Origin: Euonymus europaeus
Lineage: Eukaryota; Streptophyta; Magnoliopsida; Celastrales; Celastraceae
Reading direction: 5' to 3'
DNA length: 64,000 bases
Assembly: GCA_963580455.1 (NCBI GenBank)
Contig: OY756966.1
Span: forward strand, 11,738,501-11,802,500
In this document: one piece after another, positions 59,558 through 64,000 of the stretch
Layout: each line of letters opens with the position of its first letter
Position numbering within the stretch: the stretch's first letter is position 1
The notes under the pieces: model-generated
What the model saw: the letters and a program-made list of their open reading frames with translations, nothing else
The model's database searches: none
What the model was told of the DNA's origin: nothing
Translations under genes and position numbers: made by a program

Positions 59558-61045
59558 TGTTGGTGTATGCTCTAGGAGCCAATCATGGGATGATTGTATT
59601 AGCATACATTTATTATGTTATATTGAGGTACTTTATTTGTTATGAATTATTTATCTGCACTATATAAATGATTATGATAAATATCCCTAGAATAGTTGGT
59701 TCGATGCTATGAGACTTCAAGTGTGTGACTTGAACGTGAGATCATCATAGATGTATATAGAACACTATTCCTAAACGTCCCTAGTCGAGTATTATTGTTA
59801 AATGGGATAACATTAATACGTTGAGACTAGTATGTAGGTTGATTGATGACTAAATCTTGCGAGTCATGGATATGAGATATCAAATCAATACATAGGTACT
59901 TGTTAGAGAACGGGAAGTACTGGACAGACCCAACATGAGAATACTGCATGGATTGTTATATGAATGTCATAAGCTATTCTCATAGTGACAATGATATAAG
60001 TTTTCCTTTAACCTGAAATCACTACGGTTCCCAACATGAGGAGTTATATACTTTGATACTGTCTAACGTCACTTGTAAAAGGGTTGGCTATAAAGTCAGT
60101 GATTGGGTATATCACGAATCATGTGGAGGGATGTGAGTGACCTAGATGGTTTTTGTCCCTTCTATATAACAGGAGTAATATCCGTGGGCCCCTTGATTGA
60201 GTGAGACTTAGAAATGCATGGCCGTGCTCAAATGAATAAATATGTGATATTGATTTCCTTTGTTTTTAATAGTCTACTCGGAATCAAGAAATACATAGAT
60301 TAACATATACGAGGATGACACATTCCATGCCTCGATGTTAATCAAGATATTAAGGACAAAGGGACTATATATAAATTGGTCACAAATGAAGGTTATGTCG
60401 AATCATTGACATTCTCGTTATTTGGGTAACAATGATGTGTTGCTAGATACCTCTCATTGTTTGTGATGCTAGAATATGATTTTAGTTTCACTGCTAACAT
60501 AACGGGAACCTATAGGGTCACACACATAGAATAAGTCAAAGATTATGTTATTTAAGAATAACATATTATGTTTGGGCTTAGGGCTTTATGTAAGGTCCAT
60601 TACCGGTTTAATTAATAAGATTAATTGAACATGGTCAAGAGCCCAAAAACGTGGGCTTTCTTTCTTCAAGGAGATTTGGGCCTTTTCGGTTTTACTTGAC
60701 TCACGGAATATCTAGGGTTAGAGTAACCCTAGGAGAATTGACAACCTTTTGGTGTGCCGCACTTCTTGGTGAGTTGAGAGAAAAACCGATTGGGAGCTTC
60801 TTCTCCTAGTTACTAGCAGAACGTGAAAGAGGTGATCTTTGGCTTGTTCGTGTGGATACCTAGAGGCGTGCTGTTCGGTTGGATAGCGCGGATTGATTCG
60901 GATCATTCAAGCCAAGCAATCGGTCGTTTTCTGCACTCCAAGAGGTAACTTCTAGTCACCGATTTATGCCCTTTCACATGGATTCTCTGGAGGGTTTCAA
61001 TAAAATTTTAAACTTCCGCTGTGTATGAGATATTGAAACCCAGCA
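59558..61045 (+). repeat. Copia 3' LTR, full length
   Basis: 1,488 bp from TGTTGGTGTATGC to AAACCCAGCA. TATA-like CTATATAACA near 60164 and TATATATAAA at 60366-60375. Bases 60434-61045 match the left LTR piece; 59558-60433 have no counterpart on the left. Confidence 0.85.
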
Positions 61046-61205
61046 TCTCGGGCGCCTAGGCGCTCCAGCTTCCTCTGGTGCTCGTCATTTCCAGCCTCCC
61101 ACTGGACTAGGTGCAGCGCCTAGGCGCCCCCTGGTGCGCCTAGTCCAGTTTTTCCCTTTGTGAAAAACTCAAAAATTCCAAAGATTTTTGGGTCGGGGTT
61201 TCACA

Positions 61206-61805
61206 ACAACTATCAACTTTGATGGTTACGAATCGCACAACTCTCTATGTGGAGGAGATTTTAAGGTTCTATCCATTTGGGAATGAATGTTGGTTTTTTG
61301 GCAATGAAATATTTTATAAAGCCTATACTGGTAAAATTTGATATAAAATAACAATAAAAAGTGCACACATATCAAATTTGATTGTTCAAAATTGCTCAAA
61401 GCTTTCCAACGAGAAACTTTTAATGGTTTTGTCCATTTGAAAACAAAAGTTGGTCTTTTGGAAACGAAAGAAACTACGAAGCTTATAATAGTAAATTTGG
61501 ACATAAAAAAAGCAAAAAAGGTGTACACTTATAAACTTCGATGGTTCGAAATTGCTCAAGTCTGTCCATGGACGAGTTTTTAACTGTTTTGCCCATTTGG
61601 GAACGAAAGTTGATCTTTTGGCAAAGAAACAATCTACGAAGCATAAACTAGTAAATTTGGACATTAACCAACAATAAAAAAGTGTATACCTATCAACTTT
61701 GATGGTTCGAAATTTCTCAACTCTCTCTATGGGGAAGCTTTTATCGATTTATCCCAATTGAGAACGAAAGTTGTTCTTTTGGCAAAGAAACAACCTACGA
61801 AGCAT
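61206..61805. repeat. Satellite array, segment D (about 4 monomers)
   Basis: Same 160-bp satellite. It begins with the duplicated ACAAC and ends in AGCAT before the next LTR. Confidence 0.92.
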
Positions 61806-63008
61806 TGATATGTTAAATCTCGCAAGTGCACGAATCGAATATAGTAGTATAACGACTGCAAGAACGAGCTCGAATCCCACGAGGACAAATAATAATTCAA
61901 CTAGGTTTACTTAACTGGGCAATTAAAATAAAGCTTAACAATCTTGGTTTTCAAGTAATGGAGAGGAAACATTGAGATAATGATTTCACCACACAATCAG
62001 ACTATGAGTAACTATTATCAAATATACATATTCAATTCCAGTTCAAAGGTTGATTCTTTTCTTAAATATGTTGGTTCGTTCGGTCGCAGTGCCAACACGT
62101 ACCACTAACAAATTTTAATCCTGTTCGTTCACAGTTGTTAACACAAGACTAATGACCCATTAAGTTCTAAAGAACTATAACAACCAATTAATCATTTAAT
62201 CCGTGATCTCCGATTTGACAATTAATATCCTGAATCTCAATTCCACTAAGACATGTGAATTTGGATCGTTCCTTAGTCTTAGCTAGGTTAGTTTATCAGC
62301 ATACTCAAATGGTCATCAAACATCTAAATACACTACAAACTCATAAGCATAGAGATTAAAGACAAGAACTATAAACTGAATTTGTATAACAATAACTATT
62401 AACTCATAATCCTTAATATGGGTTACATCACAATCCCAATAGAAATAAACTAGTAAGAATCATGAACTAGAGTAGAAGAAGAAAACCCCCTTCAAATGGA
62501 TGGAAAGATCTCTTGAAGCTTCCTTGGAGGATCTTGAAGAAGAAGAGCAAAACCTCTCTTCTTTTCCTTGTGTTTCTAGTGTTGGTGTGTATATCTCCTT
62601 CTTGGAATGGTGGCTACGCCATATAAAAACAATATCCCTCATAACTTTTCACTTGCTTTCCATAAATATCTGTAACTAACTATTTTTAGTAAGTTGCAAA
62701 TATTTAAAGTTAAAGATATTTATCATTTTGACCCAGTAATGCTCGAGCGGTCTCTGATACTCGAGTGTGTCATCAATGAAAACTCTCTGGTTCGTAAGGA
62801 CAGTTTTACCACGCTAGGGCGTGCTCCAGAGCTCGAGCGCTTCTTCTGCATCAGAATCCCAATTTCACTGATTTTGCACACTTTGAGGTATATCTCCTGA
62901 AATTCAAAATATCAAAGATTTTCGTAGAAAATGTAGTCATTCCATCCATTTATAGATAATAACATATGGAAATTAAAGTACTAAAATGAGTATAAAATGG
63001 ATAGATCA
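61806..63008. mobile_element. 1.2-kb solo LTR of an unassigned family
   Basis: 1,203 bp from TGATATGTTAAATC to ATAGATCA. Flanking AGCAT (61801-61805) and AGCGT (63009-63013) match at four of five bases, and the satellite resumes in register. No coding, PBS or polypurine tract. The text CGCAAGTGCACGAATCG near the left end resembles gypsy LTR sequence seen in many plants. Orientation not determined. Confidence 0.72.
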
Positions 63009-64000
63009 AGCGTATACTAGTAAATTTGGACATAAGGCAACAATAAAAAGTATACGCCTATCGATTTTGATGGTTCCAAATTGGTCAACTTTGTAAATTG
63101 AGGAGCTTTTAACGGATTTGCTCATTTGGGAATGAAATATGGTCTTTTGGCATTGAAAGAATCTACAAAGCATATACCATTAAATTTGGACATAAAGAAA
63201 CAAAAAAAGTGTACACTTATCAACCTTGATGGTTCCGAATTGCACAACTCTCTCTTTAGAGGTGCTTTTAACGGTTTTATTCATTCGGGACCGAAAGGTG
63301 ACATCTTTTGGCAACGAAACAATCTACAAATCATATACTAGTAAATTTGGACAAAAACAACAATAAAAAGTGTACAAATATCAACTTCGAATGTTCATAA
63401 TTGTTCAACTCTATCCGTGGAGGGGGTCTTAGTGGTTTTGTCAATTTACGAACAAAAGTTGGTAAAGCAACCAAACAATCTATGAAGCGTATACTTTTAA
63501 ACTTGGACATAAAACAACAATAAAAAGTGTACAACTATCAACTATGATGGTTCATAATTGTTCAACTCTCTCCATGGAGGAGATTTTTAATGGTTTTATC
63601 CATTTGAGAACAAAAGTTAGTCTTTTGGCAATGAAACAATCTACAAAGTCTAAACTCGTAAAATTTGATATAAAATAAGAATAAAATATGTAAACCGATC
63701 AAGTTTAATGGTACGGAATTGCTCAACTCTCTACATGGAGGAACTTTTAACGATTTTGCCCATTTGAGAACAAATGTTGGTCATTTGGCAACGAAACAAT
63801 CTACAAAGCATATACTGGTAAATTTGGACATAAAGTAACAAGAAGAAGTGTACACCTATCAATTTGGACATAAAGCAAAAATAAAATTATACACCTATCA
63901 ATTTTGATGGTTCGGACTTGCTATACTCTATACATGGAAGAGCTTTTAACGGTTTTGCCCATTTGGGAACGAAAGTTAATTTTTTGGCAACGAAACAATC
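63009..64000. repeat. Satellite array, segment E (runs off the window)
   Basis: About six monomers of the same satellite. A 50-bp partial duplication near 63820-63890 repeats the ACACCTATCAATTT part. Confidence 0.92.

Larger units (their letters stand above)
53399..61045 (+). mobile_element. Ty1/copia element, Angela type, with 5'-truncated left LTR
   Basis: Parts in order: LTR piece of 612 bp, PBS, 1.5-kb leader, gag, protease-integrase, RT-RNase H, polypurine tract and a 1,488-bp 3' LTR starting TGTTGGTGTATGC. The left LTR matches only the last 612 bp of the right one. Flanking GCTCG (53394-53398) and TCTCG (61046-61050) agree at four of five bases, as in an aged TSD. The pol order integrase before RT is diagnostic of copia. 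The long LTR start resembles Angela/BARE-type elements. It lies inside the diverged Tekay-related LTR. Confidence 0.88.
49072..61205 (-). mobile_element. Diverged Tekay-related solo LTR, split by two later insertions
   Basis: On the minus strand it runs from TGTGAAACCCCGACCC at 61205 to GGGGCGTCACA at 49072, matching the start and end of the Tekay LTR. The target duplication ACAAC is at 49067-49071 and 61206-61210. Its own sequence is 49072-49488, 51668-about 53398 and 61051-61205, about 2.3 kb. The middle includes the Tekay-like AATTAAGGCGGAAAC stretch (52465) and a GC-rich palindrome region (53095-53398, 61050-61145). No PBS or internal region, so it is a solo LTR. Confidence 0.88.

Noticed and set aside
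53401..60436. Copia LTR of only 610 bp
   Set aside because: No polypurine tract precedes 60436, whereas AAGTGGGAGAT-TGTTGG at 59547 marks the true LTR start. The left LTR is truncated.
53395..61051. CTCGG (53395-53399 and 61047-61051) as an exact copia TSD
   Set aside because: It is offset by one base from both LTR ends. GCTCG/TCTCG directly at the borders is the better, though imperfect, candidate.

Overview
This 64 kb window is plant (angiosperm) repeat DNA. It holds Ty3/gypsy chromovirus (Tekay-type), Tat and Athila-type retrotransposons, a Ty1/copia Angela-type element, a plant CACTA transposon with split En/Spm genes, a TRIM, and a tandem satellite of about 160 bp. I found no host gene, tRNA, rRNA or CRISPR array. 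Such a setting fits pericentromeric or other heterochromatin. The species cannot be named from the sequence.

Layout. 1-2423: minus-strand gypsy fragment (LTR, PBS, start of the internal region) carrying a complete 629-bp TRIM with 5-bp target-site duplications (TSDs). 2424-19794: decayed CACTA element with remnants of TNPD-type transposase, Ptta/TNPA and Ulp1-like protease genes, ending in a GTGTAGTG terminus. It is split at 4081-12584 by a complete young Tekay element with equal-length 2,170-bp LTRs and TSD ATTCT. 19795-64000: one long satellite array broken into five pieces (19795-26418, 36426-40568, 44311-49071, 61206-61805, 63009-64000). The insertions between the pieces are a Tat element with duplicated ends (26419-36425), an Athila-type remnant with a solo Tat-type LTR (40569-44310), a large Tekay-related solo LTR nest (49072-61205) and a 1.2-kb solo LTR (61806-63008). 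Inside 49072-61205, one diverged LTR (TSD ACAAC) was hit by a second related solo LTR (49489-51662, TSD ATATC) and by an Angela-type copia element (53399-61045).

Function. Nearly every coding region is a broken transposon gene. The longest intact frame is the Tekay pol (1,065 codons, RT-RNase H-integrase-chromodomain), but its gag and protease are damaged. The Tat element has one 1,810-codon gag-pol frame with three stops, plus the antisense gene known from Tat elements, here with a recognisable 79-bp intron.

Most noteworthy signals: (i) six 12-bp GC-rich palindromes in the Tekay LTR, arranged as three pairs each exactly 21 bp apart, with the same pairing in a diverged copy and replacement by a different palindrome family in a related LTR; (ii) a very regular 160-bp satellite with monomer classes that partly form an A1-A2-B trimer; (iii) a Tat insertion with 653-bp redundant ends; (iv) a copia 5' LTR lacking its first 876 bp right beside a TSD-like sequence; (v) a young but protein-defective Tekay copy. 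All coordinates and comparisons were made by eye.
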